Positions 7,104-13,284 of a stretch of 16,772 bases of DNA are shown here, piece after piece. The stretch covers positions 1-16,772 of the forward strand of contig JAAWGY010000023.1 of assembly GCA_022795575.1 (NCBI GenBank), in the 5' to 3' direction. Each line of letters opens with the position of its first letter. The stretch's first letter is position 1. The notes below the pieces were generated by a model. It saw only the letters and a list, made by a program, of their open reading frames with translations. It was not told the DNA's origin and did not search any database. The translations under genes were made by a program, and so were the position numbers. Source of the DNA: Angelakisella sp. Its GTDB lineage: Bacteria > Bacillota > Clostridia > Oscillospirales > Ruminococcaceae.

Positions 7104-7967
7104 ATGGAACCGATTATGGAGGCCACCCAGGTATACTTTTCCTACGATGAGGAGGCGGAAAGCCCCCTGGTGCTGGATAACATCAGCCTGACGGTGCGCC
7201 GGGGGGAGTTTTTGGCGGTGCTGGGCCACAACGGCAGCGGCAAATCCACCCTGGCAAAGCACTTTAACGCCATCCTGCTGCCCCAAAGGGGCCGGGTGGT
7301 GGTGGAGGGGATGGACACCGCCCGGGAGGAGAAGCTCTACGACATCCGCCAGACGGTGGGGATGGTCTTCCAGAACCCGGATAACCAGATTGTGGCCACC
7401 ATTGTGGAGGAGGACGTGGCCTTTGCCCTGGAGAACATGGGGGTGCCCCCGGCGGAGATCCGCCAGCGGGTGGACGACGCCCTGCGGTCGGTGGGGATGT
7501 ACGAGTTCCGGGAGCACGCCCCCCACCAGCTCTCCGGGGGACAGAAGCAGCGGATCGCCATCGCCGGGGTGATCGCCATGCGGCCCAAGTGCATTGTGCT
7601 GGACGAGCCAACCGCCATGCTGGACCCCCGGGGCCGGGCCGAGGTGATGAAGACGCTGCGGGAGCTGAACCGGGAGCACGGCATCACGGTTGCCCTTATC
7701 ACCCACTACATGGACGAGGCCGCCCAGTGCGACCGGGTGGTGGTGGTGGACGGCGGCAGGCTGCTGATGGACGGCACCCCCCGGGAGGTGTTTGCCCGGG
7801 TGGAGGAGCTGAAGGCGGTGGGGCTGGACGTGCCCCAGGTGACAGAGCTGATGTACCGCCTGCGCCAGGAGGGCTTTGACGTCCGGGGGGACATCATCAC
7901 CGAGGAGGAGGCCGCCGACCAGCTGGAGCAGCTGCTGACAGGGCGGGGAAAAACGGAATGCAGATGA
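7104..7967 (+). CDS. ecfA1: ECF transporter ATPase subunit EcfA1
   Basis: EcfA1 is one of the two ABC ATPases that power an energy-coupling factor importer of vitamins or metal ions, pairing with EcfA2 and docking on EcfT. The 287-residue product shows Walker A GHNGSGKST at 41-49, the Q-loop segment VFQNPDNQIV, the ABC signature LSGGQ at 143-147, and Walker B ending in D167-E168 (VLDEPTAMLDP). A switch histidine lies in ITHYMDEA. The GHNGSGKST loop and VFQNPDNQ text are typical of the A1 rather than the A2 paralogue. AGGAGGG at 7087-7093 supports ATG 7104 over the in-frame ATG at 7116. The 3' end overlaps the next gene. In Firmicutes ecfA1 normally abuts ecfA2; here another gene intervenes. 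Confidence 0.95.
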   Translation: MEPIMEATQVYFSYDEEAESPLVLDNISLTVRRGEFLAVLGHNGSGKSTLAKHFNAILLPQRGRVVVEGMDTAREEKLYDIRQTVGMVFQNPDNQIVATIVEEDVAFALENMGVPPAEIRQRVDDALRSVGMYEFREHAPHQLSGGQKQRIAIAGVIAMRPKCIVLDEPTAMLDPRGRAEVMKTLRELNREHGITVALITHYMDEAAQCDRVVVVDGGRLLMDGTPREVFARVEELKAVGLDVPQVTELMYRLRQEGFDVRGDIITEEEAADQLEQLLTGRGKTECR

Positions 7968-8413
7968 CCTTTCTGGCGGTCTATTTCCTGCTGGTGCCCG
8001 CCGCCTGCGCCTTTGTGCTCTATAAATTCGCCCGGCTCTGGCTCTGGTCCTCCCCCATCCTTGCCACCCTTGCCGGGGCGGTGATGGCGGCTGTCTACCT
8101 GGGGGGGCTGCCCAACCCTGCGGATGACCGCTGGCTCACCTACTGGCTGCTGCTGATGCCCATCCAGCAGCTGATCGCCATCTCCTTCTGCCTGGGGACG
8201 CTGGCGGGGATGCGCTGGGGCGGCTCCCTGGGGCTGGCCATTGGGGGGACCGGGGCGGTGCTGGGGCTGATGACGGTGGCTGTCATCGACAGCGCCCTGC
8301 TCCTCTACCCCCTCTGTCTGGTCCTCTACGCCGGGGTGCTGGTGCTCAGCTTTACCGGCAAGGCCAAAAAAGCCTGGGACGAGTACCGCCAGGGCAACGA
8401 CCCGGAGTTATAA
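7958..8413 (+). CDS. Small multi-pass membrane protein of unknown function within the ECF cluster
   Basis: I do not recognise this 151-residue protein. Hydrophobic stretches at about 4-22, 32-50, 62-84, 90-110 and 112-132 suggest four or five membrane spans. A basic tail (GKAKKAWDEYRQ) follows and probably faces the cytoplasm. It overlaps ecfA1 by 10 nt. A second start (ATG 7964) would give an ATGA overlap with the ecfA1 stop. Either way, translation looks coupled to ecfA1, so it is likely made together with the transporter ATPase. A substrate-binding S component usually has six spans and about 170-210 residues, so this is short for one and no S-family motif is visible. Codon use and GC match the neighbours. 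It could be an ECF accessory protein, a diverged S component or an unrelated insertion. Confidence 0.8.
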   Translation: MQMTFLAVYFLLVPAACAFVLYKFARLWLWSSPILATLAGAVMAAVYLGGLPNPADDRWLTYWLLLMPIQQLIAISFCLGTLAGMRWGGSLGLAIGGTGAVLGLMTVAVIDSALLLYPLCLVLYAGVLVLSFTGKAKKAWDEYRQGNDPEL

Positions 8414-8548
8414 AATGCGTGTATAATACAATCAGTAACCGTTTTTCCCCCGGGCAGCGCCCGAGGGAGGGGCGGCAGAGCGAATCTCCCGGGGGCAGCC
8501 AGTCGCCAGGACGGCTGACCGTACCGGGCATTTTGGAGGTCACAGCAT
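8414..8548 (+). promoter_or_regulatory. Structured spacer before ecfA2 with a -10-like palindrome
   Basis: This 135-nt gap holds TATAAT at 8422-8427 inside the odd palindrome TGTAT-A-ATACA (8420-8430), with a TACAAT overlapping at 8427-8432. No good -35 box is seen 16-18 bp upstream. The downstream part can pair: CCCCCGGG 8447-8454 with CCCGGGGG 8488-8495, or alternatively CGGGC 8451-8455 with GCCCG 8459-8463, and CAGCC 8496-8500 with GGCTG 8513-8517. GGAGG at 8535-8539 is the ecfA2 ribosome site. The competing pairings suggest a regulatory leader, but I could not match it to a known riboswitch. A weak internal promoter for ecfA2-ecfT is inferred. Confidence 0.45.
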
Positions 8549-9415
8549 ATGACAGCTATCAGAACCGAACACCTCACCCACACCTACTCGGCGGGCACCC
8601 CCTTTGAGAAGGTGGCGGTGGAGGACGTTTCCATCGCCATCGAGGAGGGAGAGTACGTGGGTGTCATCGGACACACCGGCAGCGGCAAGTCCACCCTCAT
8701 CCAGCACCTTAACGCCCTGCTGGCCCCCACCTCCGGCAAGGTGTACCTGGGGGAGGAGGACCTGTGGGCCGATAAGTCCAGGCTCCGGGCCTTCCGCTTC
8801 CAGGTGGGGCTGGTCTTCCAGTACCCGGAGTACCAGCTGTTTGGAGAGACGGTGTACGGGGACATCGCCTTTGGCCCCACCAACATGGGCCTTTCCCAGG
8901 AGGAGATCGACACCCGGGTGCGCCAGGCGGCCCGGTTTGTGGGCCTCAGCGACGAAAAGCTGCAAAAGAGCCCCTTTGAGCTCTCCGGCGGGCAGAAGCG
9001 CCGGGTGGCCATCGCCGGGGTGCTGGCCATGGACCCCAAGGTGCTGATCCTGGACGAGCCCACCGCCGGCCTGGATCCCAAGGGCCGGGACAAGATTTTG
9101 GGGGAGATCCGGGAGTACCACCAGGAGAAGAAAAACACCGTGCTGCTGGTGAGCCACAGCATGGAGGACATCGCCAAAAACGCCACCATGGCCCTGGTGA
9201 TGAACCACTCCCGGCTCTTCTGCTACGACCGGGTGGAGGAGGTCTTTGGCCGGGCGGCGGAGCTGGACCGGATGGGTTTGGCGGTGCCCCAGGTATCCCG
9301 GGTGTTCCTGGAGCTGGGCCGCAGGGGAGTGGATATCGACCCGCGGGTGTACACCGTGGAGGCGGCGGCGGAGCAGATTTCCGCCAAAATGGCGGAAAGG
9401 AGGGCGGCGCAATGA
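8549..9415 (+). CDS. ecfA2: ECF transporter ATPase subunit EcfA2
   Basis: EcfA2 is the second ABC ATPase of the ECF importer and forms the heterodimer with EcfA1. The product has 288 residues. Walker A is GHTGSGKST at 41-49, the Q-loop region reads VFQYPEYQLF, the signature LSGGQ is at 145-149, and Walker B ends in D169-E170 (LDEPTAGLDP). SHSMEDIA carries the switch histidine. The GHTGSGKST loop and the VFQ-PE-QLF pattern followed by DIAFGP are typical of EcfA2. GGAGG at 8535-8539 is 9 nt before the ATG. The last codon overlaps the first of ecfT (ATGA), so the two are translationally coupled. Confidence 0.95.
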   Translation: MTAIRTEHLTHTYSAGTPFEKVAVEDVSIAIEEGEYVGVIGHTGSGKSTLIQHLNALLAPTSGKVYLGEEDLWADKSRLRAFRFQVGLVFQYPEYQLFGETVYGDIAFGPTNMGLSQEEIDTRVRQAARFVGLSDEKLQKSPFELSGGQKRRVAIAGVLAMDPKVLILDEPTAGLDPKGRDKILGEIREYHQEKKNTVLLVSHSMEDIAKNATMALVMNHSRLFCYDRVEEVFGRAAELDRMGLAVPQVSRVFLELGRRGVDIDPRVYTVEAAAEQISAKMAERRAAQ

Positions 9416-10215
9416 TCAAGGACATCACCATCGGCCAGTATTTCCCCGGCAGATCCCCGGTCCACCGGCTGGACCCCCGGGTAAAGATCCTGCTGGCCCT
9501 GGGGTACATCGTGATGCTGTTTACCGCCCAAAACGCCTGGGGGTTGGCTTTGGGGGTGGTGCTGGGCTTTGGCGCCTATGTGGTCAGCCGCATCCCCCTT
9601 GTGATGATTCTGCGGAGCCTCAAGCCGGTGGTGCCCATCATCATCTTTACCGCCATCCTCAATATGCTTTTTGTGGAGGGAGCGGTGCTGTGGCAGTGGT
9701 GGATCATCAAAATCACCCGGGAGGGCATCGATACCGCCGTCTTTATGGCGGTGCGGATCGTCTGCCTCATCGCCGGGACGTCGCTGCTTACCTACACCAC
9801 CTCCCCTATCGCCCTCACCGACGGCATCGAGCGGCTGATGAACCCCCTCAAGCGGTTCCACTTCCCGGTCCACGAGCTGGCCATGATGATGACCATCGCC
9901 CTGCGGTTTATCCCCACCCTGATTGAGGAGACGGACAAGATTATGTCGGCCCAAAAGGCCCGGGGGGCGGATCTGGAGAGCGGCGGGCTGATGCAGCGGG
10001 CCCGGGCCCTGGTGCCCATCCTGATCCCGCTGTTTGTCTCCTCCTTCCGCCGGGCCGATGAGCTGGCCCTGGCCATGGAGTGCCGCTGCTACCGGGGCGG
10101 GGAGGGCCGGACCCGGATGAAGCAGCTCCACCTGAGCGCCGGGGACGGGGTGGCCTCCGGGGTGATGATCGCCTGCATCGCCGGTGTCATCGCCCTGAAC
10201 CTCCTGCTGCCGTAG
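9412..10215 (+). CDS. ecfT: ECF transporter transmembrane subunit EcfT
   Basis: EcfT is the membrane scaffold that links the two ATPases to interchangeable S components. The product has 267 residues. It starts with the usual GQYFPGRSPVHRLDPRVKI block, followed by hydrophobic spans from about residue 26. Two coupling-helix motifs are visible: the classical Ala-Arg-Gly in AQKARGAD (A183-G185), and AMECRCYRGG from about residue 221, where the second Ala-Arg-Gly is usually EARGY or similar; here it reads C-R-C. A span at the C-terminus (GVMIACIAGVIALNLLLP) ends the protein. It overlaps ecfA2 by 4 nt and lies 12 nt before truA. No S-component gene is in the window, as expected for group II modules whose S genes lie elsewhere. 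Confidence 0.95.
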   Translation: MIKDITIGQYFPGRSPVHRLDPRVKILLALGYIVMLFTAQNAWGLALGVVLGFGAYVVSRIPLVMILRSLKPVVPIIIFTAILNMLFVEGAVLWQWWIIKITREGIDTAVFMAVRIVCLIAGTSLLTYTTSPIALTDGIERLMNPLKRFHFPVHELAMMMTIALRFIPTLIEETDKIMSAQKARGADLESGGLMQRARALVPILIPLFVSSFRRADELALAMECRCYRGGEGRTRMKQLHLSAGDGVASGVMIACIAGVIALNLLLP

Positions 10216-10227
10216 CCGGGGGGCGCC

Positions 10228-11022
10228 ATGCGGAATATACGGATTACCCTGGCCTACCGGGGCACCGCCTACCACGGCTGGCAGGTGCAGCAGAACGCCC
10301 GCAGCGTCTGCGCCGCCTTCCAGGACGGGGTGGAGGCGGTGCTGGGGCGGCGGTACGACGTTAAGGGCTGCTCCCGCACCGATGCCGGGGTGCACGCCGG
10401 GGGCTTTGTCCTCTCGGTCCTCTGCCCGGAGGAGGACGCCCCCGGCATCCCCTGCGGGGCGCTGCAAAAGGCCCTGAACAACGTCCTGCCCCGGGATATG
10501 GCGGTGCTCTCCTGCGCCGACGCCCCGGCGGAATTCCACCCCCGGTACGACTGCGTGGCCAAGCGGTACCTCTACCGCGTCTGGAACAGCCCGGTGAAAA
10601 ACCCCTTTTTGGAGGATCTGGCCCTGCAATATCGTTATCTCATCAGGGAGGAGCTGGCGGCGGAGGCCGCCCGGCAGTTTTTGGGGGAGCACGACTTCAC
10701 CTCCCTGTGCGCCGCCGGGGGGAGCGTTTTGGACAAGACCCGCACCATCTACCGGTGCGGTGTAAAGCGGCAGGGGGAGCTTGTCACCCTGTGGGTGACA
10801 GGGAACGGCTTTTTGTACAACATGGTGCGCATCCTGGCCGGGACGGTGCTGGAGGTCTGCGCCGGCAGGCTCTGCCCGGAGGAGATCCCCGGCATCCTGG
10901 CGGCAAAGGACCGCAGCCGGGCGGGCCCCACCCTGCCCCCCTACGGCCTTTACCTGGACCGGGTTTTTTACCCGGGCGACAACTTTATGGAGAATCCGAC
11001 AGAGGAAATCCTTATTGTATAA
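10228..11022 (+). CDS. truA: tRNA pseudouridine synthase A (TruA)
   Basis: TruA converts uridines 38-40 of the tRNA anticodon stem-loop to pseudouridine. The 264-residue product contains the catalytic aspartate D52 in GCSRTDAGVHA and the flanking family blocks AYRGTAYHGWQVQQN at the N-terminus, KRYLYRVWN, and GNGFLYNMVRILAGTVLEV near the C-terminus. A GGGGGGCG stretch just before the ATG may act as ribosome site. Its position after ecfT is the standard Firmicutes order, where ecfA1-ecfA2-ecfT-truA are cotranscribed. The usual rplM-rpsI pair does not follow here; a DUF5711-like gene comes 40 nt later instead. Confidence 0.96.
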   Translation: MRNIRITLAYRGTAYHGWQVQQNARSVCAAFQDGVEAVLGRRYDVKGCSRTDAGVHAGGFVLSVLCPEEDAPGIPCGALQKALNNVLPRDMAVLSCADAPAEFHPRYDCVAKRYLYRVWNSPVKNPFLEDLALQYRYLIREELAAEAARQFLGEHDFTSLCAAGGSVLDKTRTIYRCGVKRQGELVTLWVTGNGFLYNMVRILAGTVLEVCAGRLCPEEIPGILAAKDRSRAGPTLPPYGLYLDRVFYPGDNFMENPTEEILIV

Positions 11023-11050
11023 GCAGGAAAGAGCGCCCGGCACCGGGGAA

Positions 11051-11056
11051 AGGAGG
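11051..11056 (+). promoter_or_regulatory. Ribosome binding site deciding the start of the DUF5711-like gene
   Basis: AGGAGG lies 6 nt before GTG 11063. The upstream in-frame TTG at 11015 overlaps the end of truA and has no such site. Confidence 0.75.
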
Positions 11057-11062
11057 GAGGGG

Positions 11063-12226
11063 GTGGCCAGGACCAGCGAGCTCAACGAATTTGACCGCCT
11101 CCGCCGCGGCCGGCGGCGCAAGCGGCTTTTCCGCCGGGCCGTTGCCGCCGTGTTTTTGGCGGCGGTGGCGGTGGTGGCGGTGCTTATCGCGTCGGTGGTG
11201 TACCAGCTGGACCTGCGCAGCCAGCTGGAAAACTACGCCGCCTCCCTCCGCCGGGGGGACGGCTTCCCGGTGGCCCTGGACGGCATGACCATCCAGGCGC
11301 TGCTGCCCATGGGCCGGGACGTGGCGGTGCTCACCAGCTCCGGGGCCTACATCTACAACAGCAGCGGTGCGCTGGTAAACAGCTGCCTGAACAACTACCG
11401 CACCCCCATCGCCAGGACGGCGGGGGGCAAGCTCCTTACCTACGACCTGGGGGGGACGGGGCTGCGGGTGGATAACAAGGCAAAGCAGCTTTATTCCGCC
11501 GATATCGAGGGGGGCAGCATCCTGGCGGCGGATATCGCCCCCACCGGGGCCATCGCGGTGGCCCGGTCCTCCCCCGGCGTCACCGCCCAGGTATCCGCCT
11601 ACAACCCCCGGTTCGAGCTGATGTACGTCTGGACCGTCACCGACAGCTACATCACCGGGGTGTCCCTCTCCCGCCGGGGCTCGATGATGGCCTGCGCCGG
11701 GGTGGTGATGGAGGACCAGCACATCGTCTCGCTGCTGCGGATCCACCACTTCGACCAGGACCAGGAGGCGGCCCGCGTCCCCCTCACCGGGGAGATCATC
11801 GCCTCCATGGTCTGGACCGAGGAGGAGGAGATCCAGGTAGTCACCGACAAAAACCTCTACCTCTTCAGCAAGGAGGGGGCCCAGCTGGCCAAGGCGGCCC
11901 TGCCGTCCACCCTCCTCACCTATGAGAACCTGCCCGGGGCCGTCTACATAGCCTGCGGCGATTACCGGGACCCGGCGGGTGTCACCATCCTCAGCTACGA
12001 CGGCGGGCTCAAGCAGCTGGGCTCCGCCAGCGTGGACCGGCGGCTCCTCTCGCTGACCGCCGACAGCGCCCATCTGCTGGTGCTCACCGAGGGCCAGCTC
12101 TACCTGGGGGATCCCGCCCTGCGGGAGCTGAAGCGCCGGGAGCACCAGGACTTTTACCGGGTTTGCCCGGCGGGCAGCGACCTGTACGGCATCACCCCGG
12201 ACGGATTGGTGCGGACGGGGCTGTAG
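11063..12226 (+). CDS. DUF5711-like single-pass membrane protein with predicted beta-propeller ectodomain
   Basis: The GTG start gives 387 residues. A short cytoplasmic N-terminus rich in Arg/Lys (RLRRGRRRKRLFRR, residues 12-25) precedes one hydrophobic span at about 26-46 (AVAAVFLAAVAVVAVLIASVV), so the bulk should lie outside the cell. The ectodomain is made of repeated beta-rich blocks such as DVAVLTSSGAYIYNSSGALV, GKLLTYDLGGTGLRVDN and EIQVVTDKNLYLFSKEGAQL, which look like propeller blades. I believe it belongs to the DUF5711 group of Clostridia; that assignment is from memory of family layout. The function is unknown. It sits between truA and a CvpA-family gene, 54 nt before the latter's start, which suggests a shared envelope role. 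Confidence 0.82.
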   Translation: MARTSELNEFDRLRRGRRRKRLFRRAVAAVFLAAVAVVAVLIASVVYQLDLRSQLENYAASLRRGDGFPVALDGMTIQALLPMGRDVAVLTSSGAYIYNSSGALVNSCLNNYRTPIARTAGGKLLTYDLGGTGLRVDNKAKQLYSADIEGGSILAADIAPTGAIAVARSSPGVTAQVSAYNPRFELMYVWTVTDSYITGVSLSRRGSMMACAGVVMEDQHIVSLLRIHHFDQDQEAARVPLTGEIIASMVWTEEEEIQVVTDKNLYLFSKEGAQLAKAALPSTLLTYENLPGAVYIACGDYRDPAGVTILSYDGGLKQLGSASVDRRLLSLTADSAHLLVLTEGQLYLGDPALRELKRREHQDFYRVCPAGSDLYGITPDGLVRTGL

Positions 12227-12248
12227 ACAAGCAACAGCATGGTTCTTG

Positions 12249-12263
12249 CGGGGGCTTCCCCCG
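12249..12263 (+). other. Perfect 6-bp hairpin just before the cvpA ribosome site
   Basis: CGGGGG at 12249-12254 pairs with CCCCCG at 12258-12263 around CTT, ending 2 nt before AAAGGAG. There is no T-tract. It may modulate initiation of the downstream gene. Confidence 0.4.
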
Positions 12264-12265
12264 GG

Positions 12266-12272
12266 AAAGGAG
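12266..12272 (+). promoter_or_regulatory. Ribosome binding site deciding the CvpA start
   Basis: AAAGGAG lies 8 nt before ATG 12281. The in-frame ATG at 12239 has no such site and would add 14 residues containing no family text. Confidence 0.75.
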
Positions 12273-12280
12273 CGAACATC

Positions 12281-13021
12281 ATGGTACTGCCGATGAGCAT
12301 TTTGCTGGACCTGGCCCTGGGCCTTGTCCTGTTATCCATTCTGTACAATTCCTACCAGCGGGGGTTTCTGGCCTCCCTCATCAGTCTGGCGGGGACGGCG
12401 GCGGGCTTTCTGCTGGCCGCCTTTGCCAGCCGCCCCCTGGCGGAGCGCGTCTATAACGCCGTGCTGGCCCAGCGGGTGGAGCGGTATGTGGCGGATACCC
12501 TGCTGGCGCCGGACGGCCCCCTGTCGGTGGTGATGAGCGGCATTGACCAGGCGGGCAACGCCGCCGTCCAGGCCATCACCGACTTTTTAACCCGGTACGG
12601 GCTGGACTACTACTCCAGCCGCAACGCCGGGGAGATGGGGGGGGAGATCTTCGGCCAGATCGGGGAGTTTGGCGCGGACCCCGCCGCCGCCATCGCCCAG
12701 GTGGCCATCCGCCCCCTGGTGATGACGGTGCTGGAGATCGCCATCTTCTTCCTGCTCATCTTCATCATCCGTATTGTGGTGCGGGTGGCGGCCCATGTGG
12801 GGCTGGGGGTGAACAACATCCCCCTGGTGGGCGGAGTCAACCGGATGGCGGGGCTGCTGTGCGGGGCGGTCTACGCGGTGATGATGGGCTTCCTCCTCTC
12901 CATGGGGCTGGTGCTGCTGGCGGGGCTGGGCAAAAACCAGTGGACCTACCTGAACAGCGCGGTGCTGGAGCAGACCTTCCTGATCCGGCACTTTTTGGAC
13001 CTGCGGGCCTACCTGCCCTGA
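12281..13021 (+). CDS. CvpA family membrane protein
   Basis: The 246-residue product fits the CvpA family (first named for colicin V production in E. coli; its role in Firmicutes is not settled). Membrane spans are seen at about 6-22, 30-49, 149-170 (TVLEIAIFFLLIFIIRIVVRV) and 191-217 (GLLCGAVYAVMMGFLLSMG). Between spans 2 and 3 lies a long, moderately polar region of about 95 residues. The typical CvpA features are the short basic turn after span 1 (YQRGF) and the GxxNRxxGxxxG-like segment before the last span (GGVNRMAGLLCGAVYA). Its gene follows the DUF5711-like gene by 54 nt. No T-rich terminator follows; a GC-rich stem (13026-13059) lies downstream. Confidence 0.85.
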   Translation: MVLPMSILLDLALGLVLLSILYNSYQRGFLASLISLAGTAAGFLLAAFASRPLAERVYNAVLAQRVERYVADTLLAPDGPLSVVMSGIDQAGNAAVQAITDFLTRYGLDYYSSRNAGEMGGEIFGQIGEFGADPAAAIAQVAIRPLVMTVLEIAIFFLLIFIIRIVVRVAAHVGLGVNNIPLVGGVNRMAGLLCGAVYAVMMGFLLSMGLVLLAGLGKNQWTYLNSAVLEQTFLIRHFLDLRAYLP

Positions 13022-13025
13022 CCGC

Positions 13026-13059
13026 CTGTCCCCGGGCCGCTGCCCCGGCGCCCGGACAG
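13026..13059 (+). other. GC-rich stem after the CvpA gene, possible weak terminator
   Basis: CTGTCC at 13026-13031 pairs with GGACAG at 13054-13059 and, inside it, GGGC 13034-13037 pairs with GCCC 13050-13053 with a 2-nt bulge. The following bases (CCCCGTCGGTTTGG) are not a proper T-tract. It probably marks the transcript end but is not a textbook terminator. Confidence 0.4.
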
Positions 13060-13110
13060 CCCCGTCGGTTTGGCGCGCCGGCTGGCGAATTATGCGATAT
13101 TGTTGTTTTT

Positions 13111-13142
13111 CTGTCACAGGTCATTCATAACCTGTTCACAGG
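13111..13142. promoter_or_regulatory. Operator-like CTGT/ACAG dyad upstream of clpE
   Basis: ACAGGT at 13116-13121 and ACCTGT at 13130-13135 form a perfect 6-bp dyad with an 8-nt centre, in which two further pairs also match. Two outer half-sites continue the pattern: CTGT at 13111-13114 and ACAGG at 13138-13142, so CTGT-c-ACAG and CCTGT-tc-ACAGG are themselves small palindromes 21 bp apart. The block covers about -51 to -20 relative to the -10 box at 13150. It does not match the CtsR box (tandem GGTCAAA) or the CIRCE element of HrcA. The regulator is unknown. Confidence 0.5.
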
Positions 13143-13149
13143 ATGGGAT

Positions 13150-13155
13150 TATAAT
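13150..13155 (+). promoter_or_regulatory. -10 box of the clpE promoter
   Basis: A perfect TATAAT at 13150-13155 is the only such box in this gap. The best -35 candidate, TTCATA at 13124-13129, is 20 bp away, longer than normal, and lies inside the dyad. That spacing is compatible with an activator-dependent promoter. Transcription would begin near 13162, leaving a leader of about 123 nt. At its 5' end, GCCC 13162-13165 pairs with GGGC 13182-13185 and CGGC 13166-13169 with GCCG 13174-13177. Confidence 0.55.
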
Positions 13156-13268
13156 AGCCTTGCCCCGGCATGAGCCGGAACGGGCAGTGTGTGTTTTGGG
13201 AAAGTACCGCGGGCTTAGGGCCTGCCTCCCCTTTGCCGTGGCGGCAGGGTGGGAAGATGTTGGCAAGT

Positions 13269-13274
13269 GAGGAG
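13269..13274 (+). promoter_or_regulatory. Ribosome binding site deciding the clpE start
   Basis: GAGGAG is 10 nt before ATG 13285. A further in-frame ATG at 13291 would be 16 nt away and is less likely. Confidence 0.65.
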
Positions 13275-13284
13275 TGAAGAAGCC

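Noticed and set aside
7958..8413. Calling the small membrane protein an S component
   Set aside because: It is shorter than usual, with four or five rather than six spans, and shows no recognisable S-family motif.
8434..8548. Known vitamin riboswitch before ecfA2
   Set aside because: I looked for TPP, cobalamin, FMN, THF and T-box core text and found no adequate match. It is kept only as an unassigned structured leader.
13111..13142. CtsR or CIRCE heat-shock operator
   Set aside because: Tandem GGTCAAA repeats and the TTAGCACTC-N9-GAGTGCTAA inverted repeat are both absent.
13194..13213. T-box-like text (GTACCGCGGG) in the clpE leader
   Set aside because: Only part of the T-box consensus is present, and the leader before it is about 40-50 nt, too short for a specifier stem. 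A Clp gene is also not a usual T-box target.
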